A DNA stretch of 64,000 bases from Butyrivibrio fibrisolvens. GTDB lineage: Bacteria; Bacillota; Clostridia; Lachnospirales; Lachnospiraceae. The stretch covers positions 124,001 through 188,000 of the forward strand of contig NZ_CP065801.1 in assembly GCF_023206215.1 (NCBI RefSeq). The letters are read 5' to 3'. Positions 17,556-26,855 of the stretch are shown here, one piece after another. Below the pieces are notes generated by a model. That model did no database searches. It had not been told where the DNA came from and was given only the letters and a program-made list of their open reading frames with translations. Each line of letters opens with the position of its first letter. Within the stretch, counting starts at the first letter, position 1. The position numbers and the translations under genes were made by a program.

Positions 17556-18476
17556 ATGACAAAATGGACTGATTTTTTGAAAGAAGAAGGAATATCGCAA
17601 GAGATCATCAAAGATATTGAGCTTTTTAATGAGACTCATAGATCAAAAGATGTATATAAGTCGAGGATTCCTGATCCTAAATATTTATATTATGGCAAGG
17701 ATACCTGGGAAAAGGCACTATGCAGCATACTTGCAGGTGAGAATATCCTTCTTGCCGGACCTAAAGCGACTGGCAAAAACGTCCTTGCACAGAACCTTGC
17801 GGCTGTATTTGAAAGGCCGATATGGGATGTATCTTTTCATATAAATGTTGATGCATCATGGCTTATTGGAACAGACACATATGACGGAGAAAAGGTTGTC
17901 TTCAGACAAGGGCCGATACTAAAATGTGCTTTAAATGGAGGTTTCGGAGTACTTGATGAGATCAATATGGCAAGAAATGAAGCTCTTGCAGTACTTCATA
18001 GCGTACTTGATTTTAGGCGGGTCTTGGACGTTCCCGGATATGAGAGGACAAGTCTTGATGATGCAACAAGATTTATAGCTACCATGAACTACGGCTATGC
18101 CGGGACAAGAGACCTAAATGAAGCACTGTGCTCGAGATTTGCGGTCATAGATATGCCGGTAATAAGTGATGATGACTTAAAACGACTTATCATGAGAGAA
18201 TTTCCTGACATCAGAAAAGATATATGTGACCAATTTACATACCTCTACAAAGAGATTGAGAAAAAAGCCGAAAGTGCGCAGATAACAGAAAGAGCACTTG
18301 ATCTTAGAGGACTTCTGGATGCTATATCACTTATGAGAAAAGGGATAAAATCAGGTCCTGCCATAAGTATGTGTATAGTCAACAAGACTTTTGACTCTTA
18401 TGAAAGAAAGCTTGTTCAGGATGTTGTCGATGCAAGGATATCTGCTGATCTTGACAGGAAGGTCATATTCGCATGA
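17556..18476 (+). CDS. MoxR-family AAA ATPase
   Basis: A 306-residue AAA+ ATPase of the MoxR/CbbQ type. Walker A reads GPKATGKN (about residue 68), with Asn where Thr/Ser is usual. Walker B is FGVLDEINMA, followed by the family's sensor region IATMNYGYAGTRDLNEALCSRF with the arginine finger. I start at ATG 17556 (MTKWTDFLKEEG); an upstream TTG at 17523 keeps the frame but lacks a ribosome site. Its stop overlaps the VWA gene by four bases. MoxR and VWA proteins act together as chaperone-like complexes that insert cofactors or remodel a client. The client here is unknown. Confidence 0.85.
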   Translation: MTKWTDFLKEEGISQEIIKDIELFNETHRSKDVYKSRIPDPKYLYYGKDTWEKALCSILAGENILLAGPKATGKNVLAQNLAAVFERPIWDVSFHINVDASWLIGTDTYDGEKVVFRQGPILKCALNGGFGVLDEINMARNEALAVLHSVLDFRRVLDVPGYERTSLDDATRFIATMNYGYAGTRDLNEALCSRFAVIDMPVISDDDLKRLIMREFPDIRKDICDQFTYLYKEIEKKAESAQITERALDLRGLLDAISLMRKGIKSGPAISMCIVNKTFDSYERKLVQDVVDARISADLDRKVIFA

Positions 18477-20224
18477 TAAAAAAACATTACGAGGGCAATT
18501 CAAAAAGAGCTCTGAATATAGTATGGAATGCAGCCGGGCGGTACGATTTTGAACCGCCCTTTTTGGCCTTTTATTCTAATGGTAAGCCTGATCAGTATTT
18601 CAATATGATCATAGGATTAACAGTGAAGTGGTTTGACATTAGCCAAATAGTAGCTTTTTTTGATAACTATAGTTATTTGAAAAAAGCTCAGGAATTTGAT
18701 TCCTACATGTGGCTGGCAATAGAAAATTGTATATTTGAAAAGGAAAAAGTAAGTAGGCCGGTATTATCTGCACTTAGAATAAAGAGAGCTAAAGAATTCT
18801 ACGAGACAGTGCAGAATTACTCAAGGCAGCAAATGGAGATGCAGAGTATTCCTGTATATAATCAGGAAGAAGCCAGATGGGCATACGTACTTGGCAAAAA
18901 AGTCGTCTTACTATCAGATAGAGAAAAGAAACTTTCAAAAGCACTTCTATTAAGTAAAGATCTTGATACAGAAGGCCTTATACAAGCACTTAGAAGTATA
19001 TTAAAAGAATATTTTAGATTTGATACAGACAAAGTCACCAAAGAAAGAAAAAATAATGTGAATTTGTCTATAGCAAGAAGACTTCAAAGTATACTATATA
19101 AAAAGAATAAAGAAACAGAGACCTTATTTGTAAGAAGTGGTAGCGGAAGCGGAAATAAAGAAGGCTCTGTAACACTATCTCATGAAGACCATTTTATAAA
19201 CAATATAGAAACGTTACAAAGAAATAGAGATTATATAGAAAGCTGTTTTGGAAGCTGCATATATACTGACGAAGAAATGAAGGTATTAGAAAAGGATATA
19301 TGCACGAATAGTGATGAAAACTGTCATGTATGGATAACGAATGGTATCAATAAAAATAAGACTATAAAAGATGCCAAGGCTTTTAAGAGTATTGAAACGT
19401 TTAATGATCAGATAAATAAAAATATAGCCTTTTATAACAGTAGGACTTATCAGATACAGGAAAGCATAAGGAACCTTTCTGCGCAGATAAATACAATATT
19501 TGAATCTTATCTTAGATGCCTTCCGCAGGAGTCCAAAAGCGGAATACTTGAAAGCAGTAAGGCCTATAGACTTTCGCTGATGAAAGATACAAGAGTCTTC
19601 TTAAATGAAGGCGATGAGAAGGATTATAAAATTACAGTTGATATATTATTGGATGCATCCCAGTCCAGAATGAACTTTCAGGAGAGCATAGCATGTGAAG
19701 CATATATGATCGCTGAGAGCTTTGTAAAGGTGCATATTCCTGTGAGCATTAAAGCTTTCAGATCAATATGCGGATATACTGTTCTTGAGAATCTAAAGAA
19801 CTATAAAGATATGCATAGTCATGGAGCCTTTAATTATGTCGCAGCAGGTTGGAACCGCGACGGACTGTGTTTTAAATTGCTGGATCATTTATACATGGAT
19901 GAAGAAGAGCAAGAAACAGAAAGGTTTCTCTTCGTACTTACAGACGCAAGTCCTAATGATTCTATGCCTATCAAAAATGCAGGTGCGGGATTAAGGGTTA
20001 AGGAATACGAGGGACTTGCGGCAGTAGATGATGCAAGGAAAGCGGTGCAGAGTTTAAAAAAGCATGGAATAAATATAGGCGCAGTATTTTTTGGCGCAAG
20101 CCTGCACCTTGATAATGTAAGTATTATCTATGGAGATGACTACGAAAGGATAATAAATATGCGGCAGCTCCCTGATGCTGTAGGAGATCTTCTAAGAAGG
20201 CTTCTTCAAAGAAAGAGTCTATGA
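18473..20224 (+). CDS. VWA-domain protein (MoxR partner)
   Basis: A 583-residue protein translationally coupled to the MoxR ATPase (ATGA overlap). The N-terminal 330 residues are helical and charged without a recognised motif, apart from a Ser/Gly linker (RSGSGSGNKEG). The C-terminal domain (about residues 375-580) is a von Willebrand A fold with the metal site DASQS in VDILLDASQSRMNF and a later TDASPND. The architecture matches CbbO/NorD-like or CoxE-like partners of MoxR ATPases. It probably binds a client through the MIDAS ion. A palindromic terminator follows. Confidence 0.82.
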   Translation: MIKKHYEGNSKRALNIVWNAAGRYDFEPPFLAFYSNGKPDQYFNMIIGLTVKWFDISQIVAFFDNYSYLKKAQEFDSYMWLAIENCIFEKEKVSRPVLSALRIKRAKEFYETVQNYSRQQMEMQSIPVYNQEEARWAYVLGKKVVLLSDREKKLSKALLLSKDLDTEGLIQALRSILKEYFRFDTDKVTKERKNNVNLSIARRLQSILYKKNKETETLFVRSGSGSGNKEGSVTLSHEDHFINNIETLQRNRDYIESCFGSCIYTDEEMKVLEKDICTNSDENCHVWITNGINKNKTIKDAKAFKSIETFNDQINKNIAFYNSRTYQIQESIRNLSAQINTIFESYLRCLPQESKSGILESSKAYRLSLMKDTRVFLNEGDEKDYKITVDILLDASQSRMNFQESIACEAYMIAESFVKVHIPVSIKAFRSICGYTVLENLKNYKDMHSHGAFNYVAAGWNRDGLCFKLLDHLYMDEEEQETERFLFVLTDASPNDSMPIKNAGAGLRVKEYEGLAAVDDARKAVQSLKKHGINIGAVFFGASLHLDNVSIIYGDDYERIINMRQLPDAVGDLLRRLLQRKSL

Positions 20225-20227
20225 TAT

Positions 20228-20269
20228 ACTTCCCACTTTGACAGATTAGAATTCACAAGGTGGGAAGTC
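20228..20269. terminator. Convergent hairpin between VWA gene and minus-strand gene
   Basis: The arms ACTTCCCACTTT (20228-20239) and AAGGTGGGAAGT (20257-20268) form a 12-bp stem with one G-T pair and a 17-base loop. It separates two convergent genes but lacks a long T-tract. The same CTTCCCACTT sequence type recurs near 38029-38040. Confidence 0.6.
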
Positions 20270-20699
20270 AAAGCTCATTATTAAGCTCGGAAAGTTTAGT
20301 TCTTGCCTTATCAGGGGCAGAAGTCATAAGCTCTTTTTCAGAGAGAACTTCAGCTTTGATGCCGTGATGTAATATAGCATTACATGCGTTATCATAAGAA
20401 GAAACAGGGACTTTTATATAATAAATGTCTCTGTCAATCCTGCCATTTGGCCCGAAATTTCTAGGATCAAGCTGGGAAGCACATCCTCCGGGGATTATTT
20501 CTTCCTGAAGATAATGGCCTGATGATACATGCCTAAATCCTTCAGCTTTTAATATGGATTTTATCTTCCGGTAGGTATTTTTATCTCTTTTTCTGTAAAT
20601 ATACTTTTTGCGTTCAAATAGGGTATTTATAAAGTGAGAAAAACTGTTAAAAGAAAAGCTCTTTGACTTGTTGCTATATTTAGTATGAACATGTCCCAT
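20268..20699 (-). CDS. Hypothetical basic protein
   Basis: A 143-residue protein, ATG after GGGAGGGAATTTC. The N-terminal 55 residues are very basic (many Lys, Arg, Ser). The C-terminal 85 form a small mixed fold with a Gly-rich turn (YLQEEIIPGGCASQLDPRNF) and a strand-helix unit (YYIKVPVSSYDNACNAILHHG) that resembles signal-transducing beta-alpha-beta domains such as DUF2007. No membrane segment is seen. It is monocistronic. Function unknown. Confidence 0.65.
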   Translation of the reverse strand: MGHVHTKYSNKSKSFSFNSFSHFINTLFERKKYIYRKRDKNTYRKIKSILKAEGFRHVSSGHYLQEEIIPGGCASQLDPRNFGPNGRIDRDIYYIKVPVSSYDNACNAILHHGIKAEVLSEKELMTSAPDKARTKLSELNNEL

Positions 20700-20931
20700 A
20701 GAAATTCCCTCCCTTTATACTATTATCCTTCTTTAGGATGATAAATACAATAAAGTAATTACTTTATCAAGGTGATGCGATAAAAATAATTATGGACATG
20801 TTTAAGTAATGATGCTATATATATTTAAGAACTTTGATTTAGCAAACATCATATTATGATAATAAAATTAAAACTATCCTGTGGAAATTTGAATAAATAA
20901 TAAAATAAAATATAGAAAAGAGGAAAGTTTA

Positions 20932-22206
20932 GTGAGAGCGGAGACAAAATGTATTCAGGCAGGCTATGAACCTAAAAATGGTGAGTCTCGTCTGATGCCA
21001 ATAGTTCAGTCAACAACATTTAAGTATGACACAAGCGAAGACATGGGAAAGCTGTTTGATCTTGAAGCAAGTGGATATTTTTATACAAGACTTCAGAATC
21101 CAACGAACGACTATGTTGCAGCTAAGATCGCAGCACTTGAAGGCGGAACAGCAGCAATGCTTACATCTTCCGGACAGGCAGCAACTTTTTTCTCAGTATT
21201 TAATCTTGCCGGCAATGGAGATCATGTTATAGCATCATCAACAATCTACGGCGGAAGCTTTAATCTGTTTAATGTTACAATGCGCCGTATGGGTATCGAT
21301 TTTACTTTTGTTGATCCTGATTGCTCAGATGAAGAGCTTGAAAAAGCTTTTAAGCCTAATACCAAAGCAGTATTTGGAGAAACTATAGCTAATCCGGCAC
21401 TTATAGTATTCGATATCGAGCGCTTTGCTAAGGCAGCTCATGCACACGGTGTTCCGCTTATTATAGATAATACATTTGCAACACCTATAAACTGTCGTCC
21501 TTTTGAATGGGGAGCAGATATAGTTACCCATTCTACTACCAAATACATGGATGGACATGATGCTACAGTAGGCGGAGTTATCGTTGATTCAGGTAACTTT
21601 GACTGGATGGCTCACGCAGATAAGTTCCCGGGACTTTGTACACCGGATGAATCATATCATGGAATAACATATGCAGAGAAGTTTGGCAAAGAAGGTGCAT
21701 TCATTACCAAGTGTACAGCGCAGCTCATGAGAGATCTTGGTTCTATCCCTTCTCCTATGAACTGCTATATGCTTAATCTTGGACTTGAGTCTCTTGCAGT
21801 ACGTATGGAGAGACATGTATCCAATGCTATGAAGGTAGCACAGTTCCTTCAGGATAGCGACAAAGTTGAATGGGTCAATTATCCAGGACTTCCAGGCAAC
21901 AAATATTATGAAAGAGCAAAGAAATATATGCCCAAAGGAACCTGCGGAGTTATATCTTTCGGGGTTAAGGGCGGACGCAAAGCAGCCGAAGAATTTATGA
22001 AGCATCTCAAAGTTGCCATGATCGCAACGCATGTAGCAGATGCACATACCTGTGTGCTTCATCCGGCATCTTCAACACATCGCCAGATGACAGATGAAGA
22101 ACTCCTTGCAGGCGGTGTATCACCGGATCTTGTAAGATTATCAGTTGGAATCGAGAATGTTGATGATATTATAGAGGATTTGGAACAGGCACTCGGAGCT
22201 ATCTAA
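20932..22206 (+). CDS. O-acetylhomoserine sulfhydrylase (PLP enzyme)
   Basis: A 424-residue Cys/Met-metabolism PLP enzyme. It starts at GTG 20932 (AGAGGAAAG six to seven bases upstream). Landmarks are YTRLQNPTND, the cofactor-holding SSGQAA, DNTFATP and the Schiff-base lysine in THSTTKYMDGH. The C-terminus carries the HPASSTHRQM substrate loop, typical of O-acetylhomoserine/O-acetylserine sulfhydrylases. It makes homocysteine or cysteine from sulfide. Methionine gamma-lyase is a less likely alternative. No SAM or T-box leader is visible upstream. A ClC channel gene follows after 17 bp. Confidence 0.9.
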   Translation: MRAETKCIQAGYEPKNGESRLMPIVQSTTFKYDTSEDMGKLFDLEASGYFYTRLQNPTNDYVAAKIAALEGGTAAMLTSSGQAATFFSVFNLAGNGDHVIASSTIYGGSFNLFNVTMRRMGIDFTFVDPDCSDEELEKAFKPNTKAVFGETIANPALIVFDIERFAKAAHAHGVPLIIDNTFATPINCRPFEWGADIVTHSTTKYMDGHDATVGGVIVDSGNFDWMAHADKFPGLCTPDESYHGITYAEKFGKEGAFITKCTAQLMRDLGSIPSPMNCYMLNLGLESLAVRMERHVSNAMKVAQFLQDSDKVEWVNYPGLPGNKYYERAKKYMPKGTCGVISFGVKGGRKAAEEFMKHLKVAMIATHVADAHTCVLHPASSTHRQMTDEELLAGGVSPDLVRLSVGIENVDDIIEDLEQALGAI

Positions 22207-22223
22207 GCTCAAAGGAGGTTTCT

Positions 22224-23477
22224 GTGCAAATTATACCTGATATCAAAGAAAGTGATAGTAGCCTTCGTAAGACAGGAATCAGTTTGCTGCTTCTTGCAAA
22301 GTGGATTATCCTTGGACTGATAGTAGGTATCATAGTTGGGTTTGTGGGCGCAATATTCGCCCACTTACTCACTTTTGCAAATATATATCGTCATAATAAT
22401 CCATATGTACTTCTACTGTTACCACTGGCAGGTATATTAATTGTATATCTGTATCATTTTTTTAATGATCATAATGATACAGGTACAGATCTTATTATCA
22501 AGGCCATCACGGCCAATGAATCAATCCCCATTTTTAAAACGCCTCTAATCATAATAGCTACATTTCTTACCCATCTATGCGGAGGATCAGCAGGTAGAGA
22601 AGGCGCGGCACTTCAGTTTGGCGGAAGCCTCGGATATAACATCGGCAAAGTTATAAAGCTATGCGATGATGACAAAAAGATAATGACAATGTCTGGAATG
22701 GCGGCAGCATTTTCATCTTTATTTGGAACGCCCATAGCTGCAGCTGTCTTTTCTATAGAGTTGTCAAGCGTTGGTGCTATGCATTATGCAGCTCTTGTGC
22801 CAAGTGTAGCAGCTTCTTTGGTTGCACTGTACGTTGCCAGATATTTCGGAGTAGGTGCTGATGTATTTTTTGTCAAAATAGTTCCGCAGCTTACAGCGCA
22901 GCTTGCAATAAAGAGTGTATTCATTGCAATAATCGGTGCTTTTATAGGGATAATGTTCTGTCTTAGCATCAGATATACAAGAAAAGCTTTTTATAAAATA
23001 ATAAAAAATTCGTATATAAGAGTTATATGCGGTGGCCTGATAATAATAGGATTATCCTATGTATTTAAAGGCGGATATTATAATGGAGCAGGAATAGAAG
23101 TTATAGAAATGGCCTTTAATGGCGAATCACCTTACATTGCTTTTCTGATAAAAATGATTTTTACTGCAATAACGTTAGGATCAGGTTTTAAAGGAGGAGA
23201 GATTGTTCCGACTCTGTATATAGGTGCTACTTTTGGAAGGCTGTATGCAAGCATAGTAGGATTTCCAAACCAGCTTGCAGTAGCTCTTGGTATGCTGGCT
23301 CTATTTTGCAGCGTAACTAACTGTCCTATAGCATCACTACTTATCGCGTTTAAACTATTTGGGTATGAAGGAGCATTTTATTATATGATAGTGACCGCCA
23401 TCAGCTACGCTATTTCCGGCTATGACAGTCTGTATGGAAGTCAGAGAATCAAGTATTCCAAGTTCAAATATAAATAA
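22224..23477 (+). CDS. ClC-family chloride channel/transporter
   Basis: A 417-residue ClC protein starting at GTG 22224 after AAAGGAGG. The selectivity motif is GGSAGREGAALQFG with the gating Glu of GREG, and the later GSGFKGGEIVPTLYIGA block is typical. About ten to twelve hydrophobic helices are visible. It exchanges or conducts halide across the membrane. It is only 17 bp behind the sulfhydrylase and probably shares its transcript; the functional link is unclear. The terminator at 23554 serves mainly the opposite strand. Confidence 0.9.
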   Translation: MQIIPDIKESDSSLRKTGISLLLLAKWIILGLIVGIIVGFVGAIFAHLLTFANIYRHNNPYVLLLLPLAGILIVYLYHFFNDHNDTGTDLIIKAITANESIPIFKTPLIIIATFLTHLCGGSAGREGAALQFGGSLGYNIGKVIKLCDDDKKIMTMSGMAAAFSSLFGTPIAAAVFSIELSSVGAMHYAALVPSVAASLVALYVARYFGVGADVFFVKIVPQLTAQLAIKSVFIAIIGAFIGIMFCLSIRYTRKAFYKIIKNSYIRVICGGLIIIGLSYVFKGGYYNGAGIEVIEMAFNGESPYIAFLIKMIFTAITLGSGFKGGEIVPTLYIGATFGRLYASIVGFPNQLAVALGMLALFCSVTNCPIASLLIAFKLFGYEGAFYYMIVTAISYAISGYDSLYGSQRIKYSKFKYK

Positions 23478-23550
23478 ATGAATAAATAATATGACGTAAG
23501 GGATAAAAGCCATAATATAAGATGTGTTTTAGGTATTTACCTGCAATAAT

Positions 23551-23574
23551 AAAGCCCCTGCAAATTGCAGGGGC
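23551..23574 (-). terminator. Intrinsic terminator for the minus-strand YgjV-like gene
   Basis: Ten-bp perfect stem GCCCCTGCAA (23554-23563) / TTGCAGGGGC (23565-23574). On the minus strand it is followed by TTTATTATT. On the plus strand it is followed by AAAAAC. Confidence 0.85.
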
Positions 23575-23587
23575 AAAAACATCACGA

Positions 23588-24193
23588 TCACAGCATTTTG
23601 ATAAACTTGTTACCATCTGTTGAGAAGCCAATCTTATTAAGATAATTAAGATGCTCATTTGACGGATTACTCATCTGAGCCTTGGTAAGGCCAAAGGATT
23701 TAAGATGAGAGAAGATGAATTTACCAACTGAGCAGTCTCTATACGCTGGGACTGTATAGTCTATCATAATATCAAAACAATTGTTATTTATAGTTCCTAC
23801 AGTTATTCCAACAGGTACATCTGAATTAAATACTATAAATGCAGTATCTTCAGCTGTAAGATCTCTGTATCCCGGGAAATACTTTTTGATGTCATCAAGG
23901 TATCTTGCAACAAGATCTCCAAGAATAGCATCATTGCCGGGAGCTTTCACCATTCTATATTCCGGACTGTTATTGCTTAGCTTTCTCATATTGATGACAT
24001 TGATAATGATAAGAGCAAGGTTCATAACAAGAGTAGGGTATGCATGTATTGCTATAGCATAGATTACAGCCAGTATGCTTCCTGCAGTGTTGATGATCCT
24101 AAGCTTCATTACAGAAGTCATGAGCATTGATATTACAACAAGTAGTGATCCAACATAACCGATGATATCAAAGATTGATAGATTTAGATTCAT
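23588..24193 (-). CDS. YgjV-like membrane protein with GNAT-like domain
   Basis: A 201-residue protein. I start at the ATG at 24193, which follows GGAGGTTATT; an upstream ATG at 24229 has no ribosome site. Residues 5-75 hold three membrane helices in the YgjV style (DIIGYVGSLLVVISMLM, SILAVIYAIAIHAYP, NLALIIINVINM). Residues 85-200 look like a GNAT acetyltransferase-type domain (AFIVFNSDVPVGITVG, YTVPAYRDCSVGKFIF, LNKIGFSTDGNKFIK). A membrane-tethered acetyltransferase is therefore possible. The substrate is unknown, and the CoA-loop motif is weak. Confidence 0.75.
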   Translation of the reverse strand: MNLNLSIFDIIGYVGSLLVVISMLMTSVMKLRIINTAGSILAVIYAIAIHAYPTLVMNLALIIINVINMRKLSNNSPEYRMVKAPGNDAILGDLVARYLDDIKKYFPGYRDLTAEDTAFIVFNSDVPVGITVGTINNNCFDIMIDYTVPAYRDCSVGKFIFSHLKSFGLTKAQMSNPSNEHLNYLNKIGFSTDGNKFIKML

Positions 24194-24366
24194 AATAACC
24201 TCCATGTAGATAAATATTAATAGACTCATATAAGTGCTATGTGTTTTCTAGATGAGCAGTTTATAATTCTATCAGATGAGCGGCATCTAAATCAATAAGG
24301 ATTTACGATATTGATCATTGATCATCATATATGTATTTCGGTATATATCATAAATATATTACAAGT

Positions 24367-24408
24367 AAAAAGACAGCCCAGCTGCGATATTGTTCGCATG
24401 GGCTGTCT
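24367..24408 (-). terminator. Intrinsic terminator for the minus-strand gene at 24502
   Basis: Ten-bp stem AGACAGCCCA (24371-24380) / TGGGCTGTCT (24399-24408) with a second inner stem TGCGA/TCGCA. On the minus strand it runs into CTTTTTAC. A separate hairpin TCTCTTGT/ACAAGAGA at 24470-24493 lies between it and the gene. Confidence 0.85.
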
Positions 24409-24501
24409 GTATGTTATGAGCTGCGTAAAAGTGATTGACATACACTTTTAGCAAGCGCTCTTTCTCTTGTATGGATCCGACAAGAGAAATTAACATTTGA
24501 C

Positions 24502-24897
24502 TTAAACAGTTGTGTCAAGATTAGACCCTGTATTGTCCTTGTTTGCAGTTCCGTCCGGCTTGTAGGTGGACAGAACAGATTCTAAAACATTGGAAGAGTT
24601 ATTTTCGTATGATGTCTTTTTTGTTTTTGAAGCTTCATCTGTAGTATCGGTATTGGTGGATGAAACTTTAGTCTCTGACTCAAGCTTTTTATAATAGGAA
24701 GTCAGTAGTTTACCATAACTTCCGTTTTTTATCTGACCATAATCGGATAAGGAGATGCTTGCTGCGATATTTGACTCATCTATATTTAGTGAACCAAAAA
24801 GAGCATTTGCTGTAGCTGACTTTGTACTAAGTGCAGACTGCTGACGATAATTCAGCATACTTGAACTGGCGATACTGCCTATATTCATATTACTCAT
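24502..24897 (-). CDS. Ser/Thr-rich hypothetical protein
   Basis: A 131-residue protein starting at ATG 24897 after AGGAGGG. It has no signal peptide, membrane helix or cysteine. It is rich in Ser, Thr, Asn and Lys, with a helical patch SYGKLLTSYYKKLESE near residue 70 and a disordered, Thr-rich C-terminus. Similar short polar proteins are seen near motility or cell-surface genes in Lachnospiraceae, but nothing here supports that link. Function unknown. Confidence 0.65.
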   Translation of the reverse strand: MSNMNIGSIASSSMLNYRQQSALSTKSATANALFGSLNIDESNIAASISLSDYGQIKNGSYGKLLTSYYKKLESETKVSSTNTDTTDEASKTKKTSYENNSSNVLESVLSTYKPDGTANKDNTGSNLDTTV

Positions 24898-25115
24898 AAA
24901 TTTGCCCTCCTTTGCTGTATTACAAAGCAATCCTTGCTTTTACATAAGGTATATATTAATTAATATCTAAAGGTATAGTTATCTTACTTATCTATCGGTC
25001 ATAACCCGGAATAACTTAACCCTATTTTGGCAAAATTTTGAATCTATTTTATATTATGTTAGAATAGATGCGGCCATAAATTTAATTACTAACACTATCA
25101 AGCAGGAAGGTTTAT

Positions 25116-26855
25116 ATGAAATCAATACTCAAATATCTTAAAGATTATAAAAAGGAGTCTATACTTGCTCCTGTTTTTAAAATGCTGGAGGCTTCATTTG
25201 AATTACTGGTTCCTCTTGTTATGGCTTCCATTATAGATGTTGGAATTAAAGAAGCTGACAGATCACATATTATTAAGATGAGTGCTGTCCTTGTACTCCT
25301 TGGTGTTGTCGGACTTTGCGCTGCGATCACGGCGCAGTATTTTGCTGCCAGAGCTGCAACAGGCTTCTCAGCTAAGCTACGACATGCACTGTTTGAACAT
25401 ATTCAGGATTTTTCATTTTCGCAGATAGATCTGTTTGGAACTGATACATTGATAAATAGAATGACAAGTGATATCAATGATGTTCAAAGCGGTGTCAATA
25501 TGTTCTTAAGGCTGTTTATGAGATCACCGTTTGTAGTATTTGGTGCCATGATCATGGCATTTACTGTAGATGTTAAATCAGCCTTAATTTTTGTAGTTAC
25601 AATTCCTCTTTTATCAGTAGTAGTTTTTATCATACTAATATGGACACTTCCTTTATACAAAGCGGTTCAGAACAAGCTTGACAGTGTAATGACAAGTACG
25701 AGAGAGAATCTTACAGGTGTTAGAGTTATAAGGGCCTTTAATAGGGAAAAAAGTGAAGAAGACATTTTTAGGGATAGAAATGCAGTTTTAAATCATGCTC
25801 AGCAGTATGTTGGAGCAATCTCCGGAGTTATGAACCCGCTTACTTACCTGATGATAAACATAGCAACCGTTATCTTGATTTATACAGGAGCTGTTCGTAT
25901 CAATATAGGTATACTAACCCAGGGACAAGTTATAGCACTTCTTAACTATATGTCTCAGATACTTGTAGAACTTATCAAACTTGCGAATCTTATAATTCAG
26001 ATAACTAAAGCAATTGCTTGCGGTAATCGAATCGCATCAGTACTAGATACAAAGCCCAATATGATAGATGGAGATCAAAAGCTGGATGTATCGTCAGAAG
26101 ATATTGCGGTTGAGTTTGATAATGTTTCATTCTTATATGAAGAAGATGGTGAGAATGTTCTCGATAATATAAGCTTTAAGGTCAAGAAGGGACAGACTGT
26201 CGGAATAATCGGAGGAACAGGAAGTGGTAAAACCTCGCTTATAAGTCTTATACCAAGATTTTATGATGTTCAACAGGGACATGTAAGGATATTTGGCAAG
26301 GATGTAAGAGATTTAAGCATTCAGGATCTTAGGTCTCACATAGGTGTAGTCCTTCAAAAGGCAGAGCTATTTAAAGGTAGCATATCTGATAATCTAAAAT
26401 GGGGTGATGAAGGTGCATCAACTGAAGATATAAACATTGCTCTTGATATATCACAGGCAAGAGAGTTTGTAGAAGAGAAGATAGGTAAGACCGGCTACAT
26501 GGTAGAACAAAGCGGACGTAATCTTTCAGGCGGTCAGAAGCAAAGACTTACAATTGCCCGTGCACTTTTGAAAAAGCCTGACATATTGATAATGGATGAT
26601 AGCGCTTCTGCGCTTGACTTTGCGACAGATGCTAAGCTTCGCATGGCTATTTCACAGAATTCTGCTAATATGACAACATTTATAGTCTCTCAAAGAGCTG
26701 CTTCGGTTCAAAATGCAGATATGATAATCGTCTTGGATGAAGGACGGATTGCAGGAATTGGAACTCATAAAGAGCTTATAGATAATAATGAAGTATATCA
26801 GGAGATATACTATTCACAATTCCCCAAAGAAGAAGTTTTAACGGAGGCATTGTAA
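25116..26855 (+). CDS. ABC exporter half-transporter, degenerate-site subunit
   Basis: A 579-residue type IV ABC exporter with six N-terminal membrane helices and a C-terminal nucleotide-binding domain. Walker A is GGTGSGKTS and the signature is LSGGQKQR. The catalytic Glu after Walker B is Asp (LIMDDSASALD) and the switch His is Gln (IVSQRAAS). These are the usual changes in the weakly hydrolysing subunit of heterodimeric exporters such as BmrC/BmrD or TM287/288. Its stop abuts the ATG of the partner gene. Expected to export drugs, lipids or peptides; the substrate is unknown. Confidence 0.92.
   Translation: MKSILKYLKDYKKESILAPVFKMLEASFELLVPLVMASIIDVGIKEADRSHIIKMSAVLVLLGVVGLCAAITAQYFAARAATGFSAKLRHALFEHIQDFSFSQIDLFGTDTLINRMTSDINDVQSGVNMFLRLFMRSPFVVFGAMIMAFTVDVKSALIFVVTIPLLSVVVFIILIWTLPLYKAVQNKLDSVMTSTRENLTGVRVIRAFNREKSEEDIFRDRNAVLNHAQQYVGAISGVMNPLTYLMINIATVILIYTGAVRINIGILTQGQVIALLNYMSQILVELIKLANLIIQITKAIACGNRIASVLDTKPNMIDGDQKLDVSSEDIAVEFDNVSFLYEEDGENVLDNISFKVKKGQTVGIIGGTGSGKTSLISLIPRFYDVQQGHVRIFGKDVRDLSIQDLRSHIGVVLQKAELFKGSISDNLKWGDEGASTEDINIALDISQAREFVEEKIGKTGYMVEQSGRNLSGGQKQRLTIARALLKKPDILIMDDSASALDFATDAKLRMAISQNSANMTTFIVSQRAASVQNADMIIVLDEGRIAGIGTHKELIDNNEVYQEIYYSQFPKEEVLTEAL

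Noticed and set aside
20700..20931. Possible SAM riboswitch or T-box before the O-acetylhomoserine sulfhydrylase gene
   Set aside because: CTTTATCAAGGTGATGCGAT looks slightly like a SAM-I opening, but no other conserved SAM-I or T-box block follows and the region is AT-rich without the expected stems.
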